DNA from: Hymenobacter sediminicola
GTDB taxonomy: Bacteria; Bacteroidota; Bacteroidia; Cytophagales; Hymenobacteraceae
DNA length: 64,000 nt
Assembly (NCBI RefSeq): GCF_014250515.1
Contig: NZ_CP060202.1
Coordinates: forward strand, 2,725,001 to 2,789,000
Reading direction: 5' to 3'
Shown here: in pieces, positions 9,106 through 17,307 of the stretch
Layout of the letters: each line of letters starts with the position of its first letter
Numbering within the stretch: the first letter of the stretch is position 1
The notes under the pieces: generated by a model
Databases searched by the model: none
What the model saw: only the letters and a program-made list of their open reading frames with translations
Told to the model about the DNA's origin: nothing
Program-made: the position numbers and the translations under genes

Positions 9106-9258
9106 CCGCCCCCCCTAGAGCGGTAACTTAAGATGGTATTAAATGGAGCTTAATTTTTGATTAAAGAACTGTTCTGCTTCAGACGTGCCGGTTCTGCGCC
9201 TGAACCACGCTGACGGGGCTCTGTGGCGAGTAGCCATATCTTCCCCGGGGTTCCTGCG

Positions 9259-9266
9259 TACCTTTG
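9259..9266 (+). promoter_or_regulatory. -7 box TACCTTTG for the TPR/binding-protein gene
   Basis: An exact TAnnTTTG match, 63 bases before the ATG at 9330. It shows that translation cannot begin at the TTG at 9264, which lies inside the box, and supports the downstream start. Confidence 0.5.
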
Positions 9267-9329
9267 CCCGGTACTGCCTGCACGCAGGCGGCGCTTCTCT
9301 CTCCCGTCCTTTTCCCCGGCTCCTCTGCC

Positions 9330-11312
9330 ATGCGGTATTTCTCTGCTCTTCGGCTTGCTACTTTTTGCACTGGTCTGGCCTTCGCGGCGTCCGGGCAGGC
9401 GCAGCAGCCAGGCCGCTCTACTACCTCAGCTACTCCCAAACCGGCCACCACCACGGCTAAGCCTACTGCTACCAAAGCAACTGTTCCGCCAGCTGCTGCC
9501 AAACCCGTTGCGCCTGCCAAAGCCGGCACCACTACGCCCGCCAAAACGGGCAGTGCGGCGGCCACTTCTGGTAAACCAGCTTCCTCTACGGCACCGGCCA
9601 AAGCCCCTACGGCCACTGCGCCAAAGCCAGCTACTACGGCACCAGTCAAGCCTACCGGGCCGCCCCTGCCCGCCAACATGGGTTCCACTGACTTCAGGAC
9701 CCGCTACAAAAACGGCAAAACCCTGCTCGACCAGACTCGCTACGACCTGGCTATGCAGGAGTTGGAGCCTCTCACGGCCCCCGGCAACAAGTTCGACCGT
9801 GCCCCAGAGGCCGCATACCTGTATGCAGTAGCGGCTACCCGCGCCAAGAAATGGGCCGAAGCCGAGCAGATGCTCAATCTGCTGCGCAGCGAGTATGCCC
9901 AGTGGCCCAACCTGCCTGAGGCGTTTTTCCTACAGGGGCAGGCATCATTTGAGCAGGGCGACTTTGAGAACGGGCTGCGCGTGCTGGCGCAGCTCCCGCC
10001 CGACCGTTTGGTTCAGGAAGCCGCCAACATGAAAGCTGTGTACTTGCCCCGCGTGAAGGACAAGACCACCTTTCAGAATCTGCTCAAGGCCTACCCACAG
10101 GATGCTGTGCTAGGCCGTGCCTTTGCTGAAAAGCTGGCTAACGGTGGCTGGTATACCGATGCCGACCGGGGCCAGCTTGATCAGCTCATTACCCAGTTTT
10201 CGCTGGACCGCACCCGTTTTACTCCGCGCCCACGTGTGCTGAAGAAGAGCAGCTATAATGTGGCTGTGCTGTTGCCTTTCGAGTTCAACGACCCCAGCTG
10301 GGAAACGCGCCGCAAAAACCAGTTCGTGACGGACCTCTACGCCGGGATGCGCCTGGCGCAGGACTCGTTGCAGCGCGAAGGCCGCCCGGTACAGATTTTT
10401 GCGTACGATACCGGCGCCGATACGCTGCAGCTCAAGCAGGTGCTGGCTCTGCCGGAACTGGCTTCCATGGATATGCTCATCGGGCCCGTATATAAGTCAG
10501 GTTCCAAGATTCTGGCTCGTTACGCCCAGCAAAAGCAGATTGTGTGCGTCAATCCTCTCTCCCAGGACGGCGACCTAGTGCTTGATAATTCCTGGCATTA
10601 CCTGTTTGAGCCCAGCACGGCTACCCAAGCCCGGCAAGCCGCACAATTCGCCTACACCCGCCTCGGTGGCGCGCGCACAGCCGTAGTGCTCTACGAGGAT
10701 ACAAAGGACGAAGCATCGTTCGGGCAGGCCTATAAGTTGGCCTATGAAGCGCTGGGCGGCCGGGTACTGCAGCTGCGGCGCATCAACTCCGATGTAGATG
10801 AATCTCTGGCTGCTGGTTTTGCGGGTCTGGATCTGAAATCTGTCGGCCACTTGGTAGTGGCTTCCGACGCTAAAAAGGCCGGGCCGTATACGCTTGGCCT
10901 GCTCAAAGCCCAGGATGCCCGCCCGCCCCTCATCACCTATAGTTCCTGGCTCGACAACAACCGCATCGGGCTGGGCCAGCTGGATGCCCGCGACGTATAC
11001 TTTGTGCATCCCAAATTCCTCGACAAAACCAATCTGGGTGTGCGGCGCTTCCGCCAGTTGTATATGCAGCGCCAGAACCTACCCCCGTCCGTTTTCGCGT
11101 TTACAGGTTTCGAGTTGCTTTACTACTTTGGCTCGCAGTTGCACCAGAACGGCACAGCTTTCCAGCAGAATCTGGCGGCCAGCGGCCCGGTTTCGGGTAC
11201 CGTATTTCAGGGCATCGGCTACCCCGGCGGCGCCCACGACAACCAGTATGTGCCTCTCACCAAGCTGGAACGGCTGGAAGTGGAAATCCTGAACCCGGTG
11301 GGCCTACGCTAG
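9330..11312 (+). CDS. TPR and periplasmic-binding-fold protein (LpoA/amino-acid ABC binding-like)
   Basis: A 660-residue exported protein from the ATG at 9330. A signal peptide (LATFCTGLAFAASGQA, then QQP) leads into a low-complexity linker of about 85 residues made almost only of Ala, Thr, Pro and Lys. TPR-like helices follow (for example KNGKTLLDQTRYDLAMQELE). From about residue 310 comes a type I periplasmic-binding fold (YNVAVLLPFEF, then MDMLIGPVYKSG and VASDAKKAG). This combination resembles LpoA/LppC activators of penicillin-binding proteins, as well as branched-chain amino-acid receptors. No transporter genes adjoin it, which favours an envelope role. The linker probably spans periplasm or peptidoglycan. 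Confidence 0.75.
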   Translation: MRYFSALRLATFCTGLAFAASGQAQQPGRSTTSATPKPATTTAKPTATKATVPPAAAKPVAPAKAGTTTPAKTGSAAATSGKPASSTAPAKAPTATAPKPATTAPVKPTGPPLPANMGSTDFRTRYKNGKTLLDQTRYDLAMQELEPLTAPGNKFDRAPEAAYLYAVAATRAKKWAEAEQMLNLLRSEYAQWPNLPEAFFLQGQASFEQGDFENGLRVLAQLPPDRLVQEAANMKAVYLPRVKDKTTFQNLLKAYPQDAVLGRAFAEKLANGGWYTDADRGQLDQLITQFSLDRTRFTPRPRVLKKSSYNVAVLLPFEFNDPSWETRRKNQFVTDLYAGMRLAQDSLQREGRPVQIFAYDTGADTLQLKQVLALPELASMDMLIGPVYKSGSKILARYAQQKQIVCVNPLSQDGDLVLDNSWHYLFEPSTATQARQAAQFAYTRLGGARTAVVLYEDTKDEASFGQAYKLAYEALGGRVLQLRRINSDVDESLAAGFAGLDLKSVGHLVVASDAKKAGPYTLGLLKAQDARPPLITYSSWLDNNRIGLGQLDARDVYFVHPKFLDKTNLGVRRFRQLYMQRQNLPPSVFAFTGFELLYYFGSQLHQNGTAFQQNLAASGPVSGTVFQGIGYPGGAHDNQYVPLTKLERLEVEILNPVGLR

Positions 11313-11411
11313 GTTGTATCCCTAGCAGCAGGGCTATTGTCCACCCTGCCCTTCGTTTTTGTTTCATTGATTTGCTGACTGAGCCGCTCAGTTGCGGTAT
11401 AACTTTCTCTC

Positions 11412-12734
11412 ATGTCCCAAACTACTGCCTCCCCCAGCCTTACGCTCACTACTTCCGACGCACTGTTTACGCGGGCCAAAAACCACATTCCTGGTGGCGT
11501 CAACTCGCCGGTGCGAGCTTTTCGCGCTGTGGGCGGGCACCCAGTGTTTATGCAGTCGGCGCAAGGTGCCTGGCTGACTGATGTGGACGGCAATAAGTAC
11601 CTCGATTTTATCAACTCCTGGGGTCCGATGATTCTGGGCCATGCCCCCAGCATAGTGCTGGATGCCGTGCAGGGTGCCATCCGAAACTCTCTTTCCTTCG
11701 GTGCCCCAACCCAGCGCGAGGTAGAAATGGCGGAGCTCATCAAGCAGATGGTGCCGAGCATTGAAAAAGTACGGCTCGTGAATTCCGGAACTGAGGCTAC
11801 TATGTCGGCTATCCGGGTGGCACGCGGCTACACCGGCCGTGACAAAATCATCAAGTTCGAAGGCTGCTACCACGGCCACGGCGACTCATTTCTGATTGCG
11901 GCCGGCTCGGGAGCCCTCACCCTCGGCACCCCCGACTCCCCGGGCGTAACGGCCGGCGTTGCGCAGGATACTCTCACCGTTCCGTACAACGATCTGGCAG
12001 CCGTAGAGCAAATCATTCTTGCCAATGAAGGCCAGATAGCCGCTTTGATTCTGGAGCCGGTAGTGGGCAATATGGGTCTGGTTGCTCCCGTAGAAGGCTA
12101 TCTGCAGGGCTTGCGCGAGTTGTGTACCCAGCACGGCATCGTACTCATCTTCGATGAAGTAATGACCGGCTTCCGGCTGGCGCGGGGTGGGGCGCAGGAA
12201 CTGTATGGCATCACGCCAGACATGACTACGTTGGGCAAAATCATCGGGGGCGGTATGCCGGTGGGCGCTTATGGTGGCCGCCAGGACATCATGGACAATG
12301 TAGCTCCGGCCGGCAAGGTGTACCAGGCAGGTACACTTTCTGGAAACCCCATTGCCACTGCCGCTGGCATTGCCCAGCTTACGTATCTGCATGAGCACCC
12401 TGAACTCTACGAAGAGCTCAACCGCGTCACCACCCGCCTCGCCGATGGCACGCGCCAGATTTGTGCCGAACTGGGGCTGAACTACACTGTGAACCAGGTT
12501 GGCTCGATGTTCAGCGTGTTCTTCACCGATAAACCCGTGACGAACCTAGAGGACGCCAAAACCTCTGATACCGAAGCTTTCGGGCGCTACTTCCGGGCGA
12601 TGCTGCACCGAGGCATCTACCTGGCGCCGGCCCAGTATGAAGCGCTATTTGTCAGCACAGCCATCACCGACGAACTAGTAGATACTTATCTCACTGCCTG
12701 CCGTGAATCGATGCGGGAGGCCCATGGCATGTAA
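11412..12734 (+). CDS. hemL: Glutamate-1-semialdehyde 2,1-aminomutase
   Basis: A 440-residue PLP enzyme of aminotransferase class III. It converts glutamate-1-semialdehyde to 5-aminolevulinate in the C5 route to haem. The N-terminal motif HIPGGVNSPVRAF and VNSGTEATMSAIRVARGYTGR are specific to HemL. The Schiff-base Lys lies near residue 276 in LGKIIGGGMPVGAYGG, and IFDEVMTGFR precedes it. The A+T-rich stretch just before the ATG contains TAACTTTC, close to a -7 box. It is followed by a strong terminator at 12783, so it appears monocistronic. Substrate and reaction are secure from the conserved motifs. Confidence 0.96.
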   Translation: MSQTTASPSLTLTTSDALFTRAKNHIPGGVNSPVRAFRAVGGHPVFMQSAQGAWLTDVDGNKYLDFINSWGPMILGHAPSIVLDAVQGAIRNSLSFGAPTQREVEMAELIKQMVPSIEKVRLVNSGTEATMSAIRVARGYTGRDKIIKFEGCYHGHGDSFLIAAGSGALTLGTPDSPGVTAGVAQDTLTVPYNDLAAVEQIILANEGQIAALILEPVVGNMGLVAPVEGYLQGLRELCTQHGIVLIFDEVMTGFRLARGGAQELYGITPDMTTLGKIIGGGMPVGAYGGRQDIMDNVAPAGKVYQAGTLSGNPIATAAGIAQLTYLHEHPELYEELNRVTTRLADGTRQICAELGLNYTVNQVGSMFSVFFTDKPVTNLEDAKTSDTEAFGRYFRAMLHRGIYLAPAQYEALFVSTAITDELVDTYLTACRESMREAHGM

Positions 12735-12782
12735 ATGCCCACAGGCTACACTATAATGCTTGAGCAAGTAGCTATGCTATAC

Positions 12783-12818
12783 AGGTCTCCCGACACGCAG
12801 TCGGGAGACCTTTTTTTT
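12783..12818 (+). terminator. Intrinsic terminator after hemL
   Basis: A 12-bp perfect stem (AGGTCTCCCGAC with its complement) and a five-base loop, followed by a run of T. It lies 48 bases after the hemL stop codon. Confidence 0.9.
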
Positions 12819-12869
12819 GTGAAGTGAGGCACAACAGCAAAAACAAAGCCGGCGCTAGGGCCAACGTGT

Positions 12870-12877
12870 TACCTTTG
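12870..12877 (+). promoter_or_regulatory. -7 box TACCTTTG
   Basis: An exact TAnnTTTG match located 20 bases before the ATG at 12898. The transcript would start near 12882. Confidence 0.55.
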
Positions 12878-12897
12878 CGGCAACTACCCGTGTTGCC

Positions 12898-13764
12898 ATG
12901 CCCCGATTTCGCCCACTGCTACCGCTTTTTCTGTTGCTGTGGCTTGCCGTGCCCGCCACACTACATGCCCAAGCCAAAGGCCCCGCTGCTGCCAACAAGC
13001 AGCTCTTCGACCGGACTGTGGATGAGTTGAATTTCCGCACGATGGAAACCGTTTACGATAAGTCGTTTACGCGGCGCAAGTTTCCGGTAACCATGCGCAC
13101 GGCCAAAGCCCGCCGCGAGTTCACCGATTTCAATGGCCGCACCGACCTGCAGACGCTGTTTCAGAACTACAACGGGGTATCGGAACGCTACAAAACCCGC
13201 TTCGGGAAGGGCCGCACAGATCTAGTAGAATTCGAGAAGCAGCTCAACGCCATTCTGGTAGACAAGAACTTCGAATTCTTTATCCGAGTGCTGCCGCGCG
13301 ATGAGCGGGTGGCGCTTATCCGCTTGCTGCAGCGCGTAATCAAGCAGGGGGCCGCGCAATTCAACGCCTCCGAAGACCCTGTGCCGGAAGACTTGGCCGC
13401 TGATGGGGCCGCCATACCGCCCGCTGACGTAGATGCTCCCTCCTCGACGGCCACGGCTACTGAAGATCCTTCGCCTCAGCCAGAAGCGGGGCTTACTTCG
13501 ACCACCGTTACCAGTAGCAGCACTACGCCCCGCGCCCTTGATATTGCCGTGCGCCACGATTGGGTAGACTACCTGACGCTGCTACTGGCCGGCTCTTCCA
13601 CCCTGCTGCTGCTGTTCCTGATTACCAGCGTGCTGCCCGATTTGCGGGCTCGCCTTGATGGGCTGGCAGATGAACTGGAGAATCAGCAACCTACGCCCCG
13701 GCCCCGTGTGCGTACTGGCGCCCTGCCCGAAGACCGGTATGACGACGAGGAGGAAAACCACTAA
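12898..13764 (+). CDS. Exported hypothetical protein with C-terminal membrane anchor
   Basis: A 288-residue protein I do not recognise. Visible parts are a signal peptide (LLPLFLLLWLAVPATLHA, then QAK) and a charged helical domain at about 30-165, rich in Arg and Lys. A Ser/Thr/Pro/Ala-rich acidic linker follows (165-215). Then comes one transmembrane helix (about 228-248, LTLLLAGSSTLLLLFLITSVL) and an acidic cytoplasmic tail ending DDEEENH. It would present its helical domain outside the inner membrane. The stop is 23 bases before dcd, so the two may be co-transcribed. No function is assigned. Confidence 0.7.
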   Translation: MPRFRPLLPLFLLLWLAVPATLHAQAKGPAAANKQLFDRTVDELNFRTMETVYDKSFTRRKFPVTMRTAKARREFTDFNGRTDLQTLFQNYNGVSERYKTRFGKGRTDLVEFEKQLNAILVDKNFEFFIRVLPRDERVALIRLLQRVIKQGAAQFNASEDPVPEDLAADGAAIPPADVDAPSSTATATEDPSPQPEAGLTSTTVTSSSTTPRALDIAVRHDWVDYLTLLLAGSSTLLLLFLITSVLPDLRARLDGLADELENQQPTPRPRVRTGALPEDRYDDEEENH

Positions 13765-13787
13765 TTTCAGAACCCAGAGCACCTTTC

Positions 13788-14324
13788 ATGATCCTCACCG
13801 ACCAGCAGATTCTCGCCGAAATTGAGCGGGGCAACATCATTATCGAGCCTTACGACCGAACCTGCCTCGGCACGAACTCCTATGATGTCCATCTGGGCCG
13901 CTACCTGGCTACCTACCGCGACAAGGTGCTGGATGCCCGCAAGCACAACGAAATTGACGTGTTCGAAATCCCAGCGGAGGGTTTCGTGCTGCAGCCCGGC
14001 ACGCTCTACTTGGGTGTAACGGAAGAGTACACCGAAAGCCACGCGCATGTGCCGTTCCTGGAAGGCAAAAGCAGCGTCGGCCGCCTCGGCATCGATATTC
14101 ACGCCACTGCTGGCAAAGGCGACATCGGCTTCTGCAACACCTGGACCCTGGAAATAAGCGTCTCGATGCCGGTGCGGGTATATCATCTGATGCCAGTAGG
14201 CCAGCTGATTTACTTTGCCGTGCAAGGCGACGTAGAAACATTCTACAACCGCAAAGCCAACGCGAAATACAACGAGCGTACCACGAAGCCGGTAGAGTCG
14301 ATGATGTGGAAAAACAAGTTCTAG
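13788..14324 (+). CDS. dcd: dCTP deaminase
   Basis: A 178-residue enzyme of the dUTPase/Dcd fold that deaminates dCTP to dUTP, feeding dTTP synthesis. The signature region is present: LEGKSSVGRLGIDIHATAGKGDIGF, with the catalytic Glu in the following WTLEIS. The N-terminal YDRTCLGTNSYDVHLG matches the family's nucleotide-binding strand. Length equals that of bacterial Dcd proteins. The start ATG at 13788 lies 23 bases after the preceding gene, and a terminator follows the stop. Whether it is a plain Dcd or the bifunctional Dcd/Dut form cannot be settled from motifs alone. Confidence 0.93.
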   Translation: MILTDQQILAEIERGNIIIEPYDRTCLGTNSYDVHLGRYLATYRDKVLDARKHNEIDVFEIPAEGFVLQPGTLYLGVTEEYTESHAHVPFLEGKSSVGRLGIDIHATAGKGDIGFCNTWTLEISVSMPVRVYHLMPVGQLIYFAVQGDVETFYNRKANAKYNERTTKPVESMMWKNKF

Positions 14325-14326
14325 GC

Positions 14327-14382
14327 TTCCGAAAAGAGCGAGGGTAGCGGCTGAATATAGCGGCCTGCTTCGCTCTTTTTTT
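14327..14382 (+). terminator. Terminator after dcd
   Basis: AAAAGAGCGA pairs with TCGCTCTTTT across a loop that itself contains short GCGGC/GCGGC words, and is followed by a T run. It begins just after the dcd stop. Confidence 0.7.
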
Positions 14383-14501
14383 ATTAGTCATAAACTCGTT
14401 GGCATAGTTTTTCGTTAGTGAAGCACAGGCAGTTGCTTTTCTCTTAACTGTAAGCCGCTGCCTTTTTCTGGTTCCTGACCTGTCAACGATATATAAGAAC
14501 G

Positions 14502-15014
14502 ATGAGAAAGCAACTTGCTACCGCTGCCCTGCTCCTCGCCGCTACCCTCGGTACGCAGGCCCAGCAAAAGCCTACCTTAGCTCCCAAAGACAAGACTCAA
14601 TCGTCGCCGCGCCTGAATCCGGTGCAGGAGCGTGCCAAGCGCCTCTCCGACCAGATGGTGCGTGACCTGCGCCTCAATGGCTACCAGGCAAGCCGCCTGC
14701 GGGCTATTAACGATGATAAAGTGGCGAAAATGGCGGCTATTGAGCGTAAAAACGCTGGCAATCCAAAGCTCATTGATGAGCAGTGCCAGGGTGTTTGCAA
14801 AGAGCGTGACCGGGAATTGCAGGCTGTTCTTTCGAACGACCAGTACACCGACTACTACGGCTCCCGTTCGGCTTTTTACAAGTTTGATAAGGATTACGCC
14901 TCTCGTTCGGCTAATGCCAACGCAACTTTCGTAAACTCGGTGCAAAACCCTTCGCCGGCTTCTAGTGGCGCTGTCATTGCACCAGCCCGGACTACTGCCC
15001 CACAGACTCGCTAG
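14502..15014 (+). CDS. Exported Spy/CpxP-like hypothetical protein
   Basis: A 170-residue protein with a clear signal peptide (LATAALLLAATLGTQA, then QQK). The mature part is a charged helical segment (about 40-125: ERAKRLSDQMVRDLRLNGYQASRLRAIN...QAVLSNDQYTDYY). The LxxxQ..RLRAIN...L...Q pattern resembles small periplasmic helical proteins of the Spy/CpxP/LTXXQ type, which act as chaperones or stress sensors. It ends in a disordered Ser/Ala/Thr tail. It stands alone between terminators. Family resemblance is weak, so the role is only a suggestion. Confidence 0.65.
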   Translation: MRKQLATAALLLAATLGTQAQQKPTLAPKDKTQSSPRLNPVQERAKRLSDQMVRDLRLNGYQASRLRAINDDKVAKMAAIERKNAGNPKLIDEQCQGVCKERDRELQAVLSNDQYTDYYGSRSAFYKFDKDYASRSANANATFVNSVQNPSPASSGAVIAPARTTAPQTR

Positions 15015-15032
15015 TCTTAGTAAGTCCTTCAT

Positions 15033-15069
15033 AAAAAAGCCTCCGCAATACCGTTGCGGAGGCTTTTTT
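15033..15069. terminator. Bidirectional terminator
   Basis: A 16-bp perfect stem (AAAAAAGCCTCCGCAA with its complement) and a five-base loop. A/T tracts on both sides let it serve the convergent genes ending at 15014 (plus) and 15086 (minus). Confidence 0.9.
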
Positions 15070-15085
15070 ATGTACTACAAGCGTG

Positions 15086-15424
15086 TTATTTCTGCTTCTT
15101 GGTTTCCTCATCGATATGGTCGGTGAGAACCCGGCACAGGTCGCGCATTTTGGTGGCCATTACTACATCGTTGGTGGCCGTCATAATGGTTTCGGCCATG
15201 GCTCCGATGTTATCGACTACGAAATACTTCATAGCATCGACCGGCATATCCTTGGTCCAGAGGTCTATTTTCATGGTGCCATCCTGGTTACGGTCCCAGA
15301 TGGCCACATTAATGGCTTTGGCAAAATGAATATCGGGGCCTGCATCCGTCGCCGACCAGCTGATGGCCTCTGGCACTTTCTGATCGTCGAGGGCAATACT
15401 GAAGCGGATTTCAGATTTTTTCAT
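15086..15424 (-). CDS. gldC: Gliding motility protein GldC
   Basis: A 112-residue cytoplasmic protein. It matches GldC of Flavobacterium throughout: KKSEIRFSIALDDQKVPEAISWSATD at the N-terminus, then IDLWTKDMPVDAMKYFVVDNIGAMAETI. GldC is part of the Bacteroidota gliding and type IX secretion gene set, although its own biochemical role is poorly defined. It stands alone here, unlike gldAFG about 6 kb away. A hairpin terminator lies just after its stop. Identification is by recognised family pattern; whether this strain glides cannot be decided from this window. Confidence 0.85.
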   Translation of the reverse strand: MKKSEIRFSIALDDQKVPEAISWSATDAGPDIHFAKAINVAIWDRNQDGTMKIDLWTKDMPVDAMKYFVVDNIGAMAETIMTATNDVVMATKMRDLCRVLTDHIDEETKKQK

Positions 15425-15554
15425 GGTTCTGAGGGTAAAAGCAGAGCGTCATACAGAGCTTGCTGAAATACCGCCCCTACTAAGTAACCTGGTTACTACT
15501 GTAGTGGCGATGATTCAACAAGCTCCGTATGACGCTCTGGGTTGTGCAAGAAAG

Positions 15555-16679
15555 TTAAACGTAGTTGTTCAGCATCACCGGCATCACGAGCATCAGAATG
15601 TTCTCGTTGTCGTCGGCGAGGGTAGGCATGAGCAGGCCGGCACGGTTAGGGGTGCTCAGTTCCAGCGTAATTTCCTCCGAATCGATGTTGGACAGCATCT
15701 CCTGCAGGAACTTAGCATTGAAACCGATTTCCATGTCCTCCCCGTCATACTGGCAAGCCAGTTTTTCGTTGGCTTCGTTCGAGAAGTCCAGGTCTTCGGC
15801 CGAAACAGTCAGCTCTGAGCCTGCGAGGCGCAGGCGTACCTGGTGCGTGGTTTTGTTGGAGTAGATGCTAATCCGCTTCACCGAGTTCAGCAGCTCCTGG
15901 CGGCTGATGATGAGCTTGTTGGGGTTCGAAACCGGAATTACGTTCTCGTAATCGGGATACCGCTCATCAATCAGGCGGCACACGAGGCGCATCTGGTTGA
16001 AGCTGAAGAAAGCATTGGAGTTGTTGAACTCTACGCGTACCGGAGTTGCCTCGGAGGGCAGCGCGCCTTTCAGCAAGTTGAACGCTTTGCGCGGAATGAT
16101 AAGATTGGCCGTCTGGCCGGCCCCCACGTCGGAGCGGCGGTAGCGAAGCAGCCGGTGGCCATCGGTAGCCACAAACGTCACCTGGCTGTCGGCGAGTTGC
16201 ACCAGAATACCAGTCATGGCCGGGCGCAGCTCGTCGGTGCTCACGGCGAAGATGGTTTTGTTGATGGCGCGTGCCAACGACGACGACGGAATTTCCAGCG
16301 GTGCCGACCCTTTCACTACCGGTACGCGCGGAAAGTCGGTGGCATTTTCGCCGGCTAGTTTGTAGCGGCCGTTGGAGCTGGCAATTTCGATGGTATAGGT
16401 TTCCTCGTCCAGCGTGAATGTCACGGGCTGGTCGGGCAGGTTTTTCAGGGTATCGAGCAGAATGCGGGCGGGGGCAGCAATGCGGCCACTTTCGCGGGCT
16501 TCTACGGGCAATTCGGTCATCATGCTGGTCTCCAGATCGGAGGCCGTAATCGTCAGCTTGCCATCTTCAATCTCGAAGAGGAAGTTCTCCAGAATCGGCA
16601 CAACAGGATTGTTCGTGACCACGCCGTTGATGCTCTGGAGCTGCTTGAGCAAGGCGGAAGACGAGACGATGAACTTCAT
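15555..16679 (-). CDS. dnaN: DNA polymerase III subunit beta (sliding clamp)
   Basis: A 374-residue ring-forming processivity factor that encircles DNA and tethers DNA polymerase III. It has the three repeated clamp domains of about 120 residues. Recognisable segments are MKFIVSSSALLKQLQSINGVV at the start, LIDERYPDYENVIP in the middle and the C-terminal LMLVMPVMLNNYV, which ends near the peptide-binding pocket. The ATG at 16679 is preferred over an upstream in-frame start at 16751, because the upstream choice would place the promoter box (16717-16724) inside the gene. It is not next to dnaA or recF here. Confidence 0.96.
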   Translation of the reverse strand: MKFIVSSSALLKQLQSINGVVTNNPVVPILENFLFEIEDGKLTITASDLETSMMTELPVEARESGRIAAPARILLDTLKNLPDQPVTFTLDEETYTIEIASSNGRYKLAGENATDFPRVPVVKGSAPLEIPSSSLARAINKTIFAVSTDELRPAMTGILVQLADSQVTFVATDGHRLLRYRRSDVGAGQTANLIIPRKAFNLLKGALPSEATPVRVEFNNSNAFFSFNQMRLVCRLIDERYPDYENVIPVSNPNKLIISRQELLNSVKRISIYSNKTTHQVRLRLAGSELTVSAEDLDFSNEANEKLACQYDGEDMEIGFNAKFLQEMLSNIDSEEITLELSTPNRAGLLMPTLADDNENILMLVMPVMLNNYV

Positions 16680-16716
16680 ACGAAAAGGTAGGTTGTCGGC
16701 GTTTTGGGGAAGAGGA

Positions 16717-16724
16717 CAAAGATA
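16717..16724 (-). promoter_or_regulatory. -7 box TATCTTTG for dnaN
   Basis: On the minus strand this reads TATCTTTG, an exact TAnnTTTG match, 37 bases before the dnaN ATG. It fixes the start codon at 16679. Confidence 0.6.
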
Positions 16725-16830
16725 GGAAACCGCAACGGGGTTTTCTAGCACTGCGCAGCACCGCTAACAGCAGCAGCGCCGGATTATTACGGGTGAGCAG
16801 ACTACGTATGCCAGGAAAGACGTAGCCGCT

Positions 16831-17247
16831 TCAGCAGTCTGGCTCCAGGTGGCTGAAATAGGTTTTTAGCAGCTGATGCACCTTCTCGGTCGTTAGGGGT
16901 TTGTGCACAAACCCCGCAACATTATGCTGCTTCAGTCGGGTAATATTATGGGAAGGCAACGGGGTTGTGAGGGTCACCACAATGATGGAATGCCGGGAGG
17001 CTGGCAGTTGCGCATAGGTTTCCACGAAGCTATAGCCATCCATAACAGGCATTTGCACGTCCAGCAGAATCAGGGTATCGGGGGCGGCTGTAGTAGGCTG
17101 GTGCTGGTGCAGCAGGTCCAGCGCATGCTGGCCGTTGGTGGCAGTTAGTAGCCTGTCGGCCGCTTCCAGCCGCAATAGTAAGCTGTGGTTCAGATAGTTT
17201 GTGGTAGAGTCATCATCAACCAATATGATACAGGAAAGCTTGGGCAT
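16831..17247 (-). CDS. Single-domain response regulator of the kai operon
   Basis: A 138-residue CheY-like receiver with no output domain. The acidic pocket is formed by DDD (11-13). The phospho-acceptor Asp lies in LILLDVQMPVMDGYSF and the conserved Lys in FVHKPLT. The MPxMDGxxF motif and the HKPL segment are typical of Bacteroidota receivers that follow hybrid or PAS kinases. It lies 60 bases downstream of the PAS histidine kinase and is the last gene of the kai cluster. It is therefore the likely phosphorylation target, passing the signal on by protein contact. Confidence 0.85.
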   Translation of the reverse strand: MPKLSCIILVDDDSTTNYLNHSLLLRLEAADRLLTATNGQHALDLLHQHQPTTAAPDTLILLDVQMPVMDGYSFVETYAQLPASRHSIIVVTLTTPLPSHNITRLKQHNVAGFVHKPLTTEKVHQLLKTYFSHLEPDC

Positions 17248-17307
17248 AGAAGTAACACTAAAGTGGTAATTGACGGGGTATACTGGCCGAGGGGCAGAAA
17301 CGAGGCG

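Larger units (their letters stand above)
8978..9329. other. Divergent intergenic region
   Basis: This 352-base region separates the minus-strand exporter operon from the plus-strand TPR/binding-protein gene. It has a promoter-like box facing each way (9098-9105 minus, 9259-9266 plus) and an A+T-rich patch at about 9125-9175. I see no convincing small gene or RNA. Confidence 0.6.

Noticed and set aside
16780..16830. Hairpin CTACGT...ACGTAG downstream of the response regulator
   Set aside because: Only a six-bp stem with a long loop and no T run; not called as a terminator.
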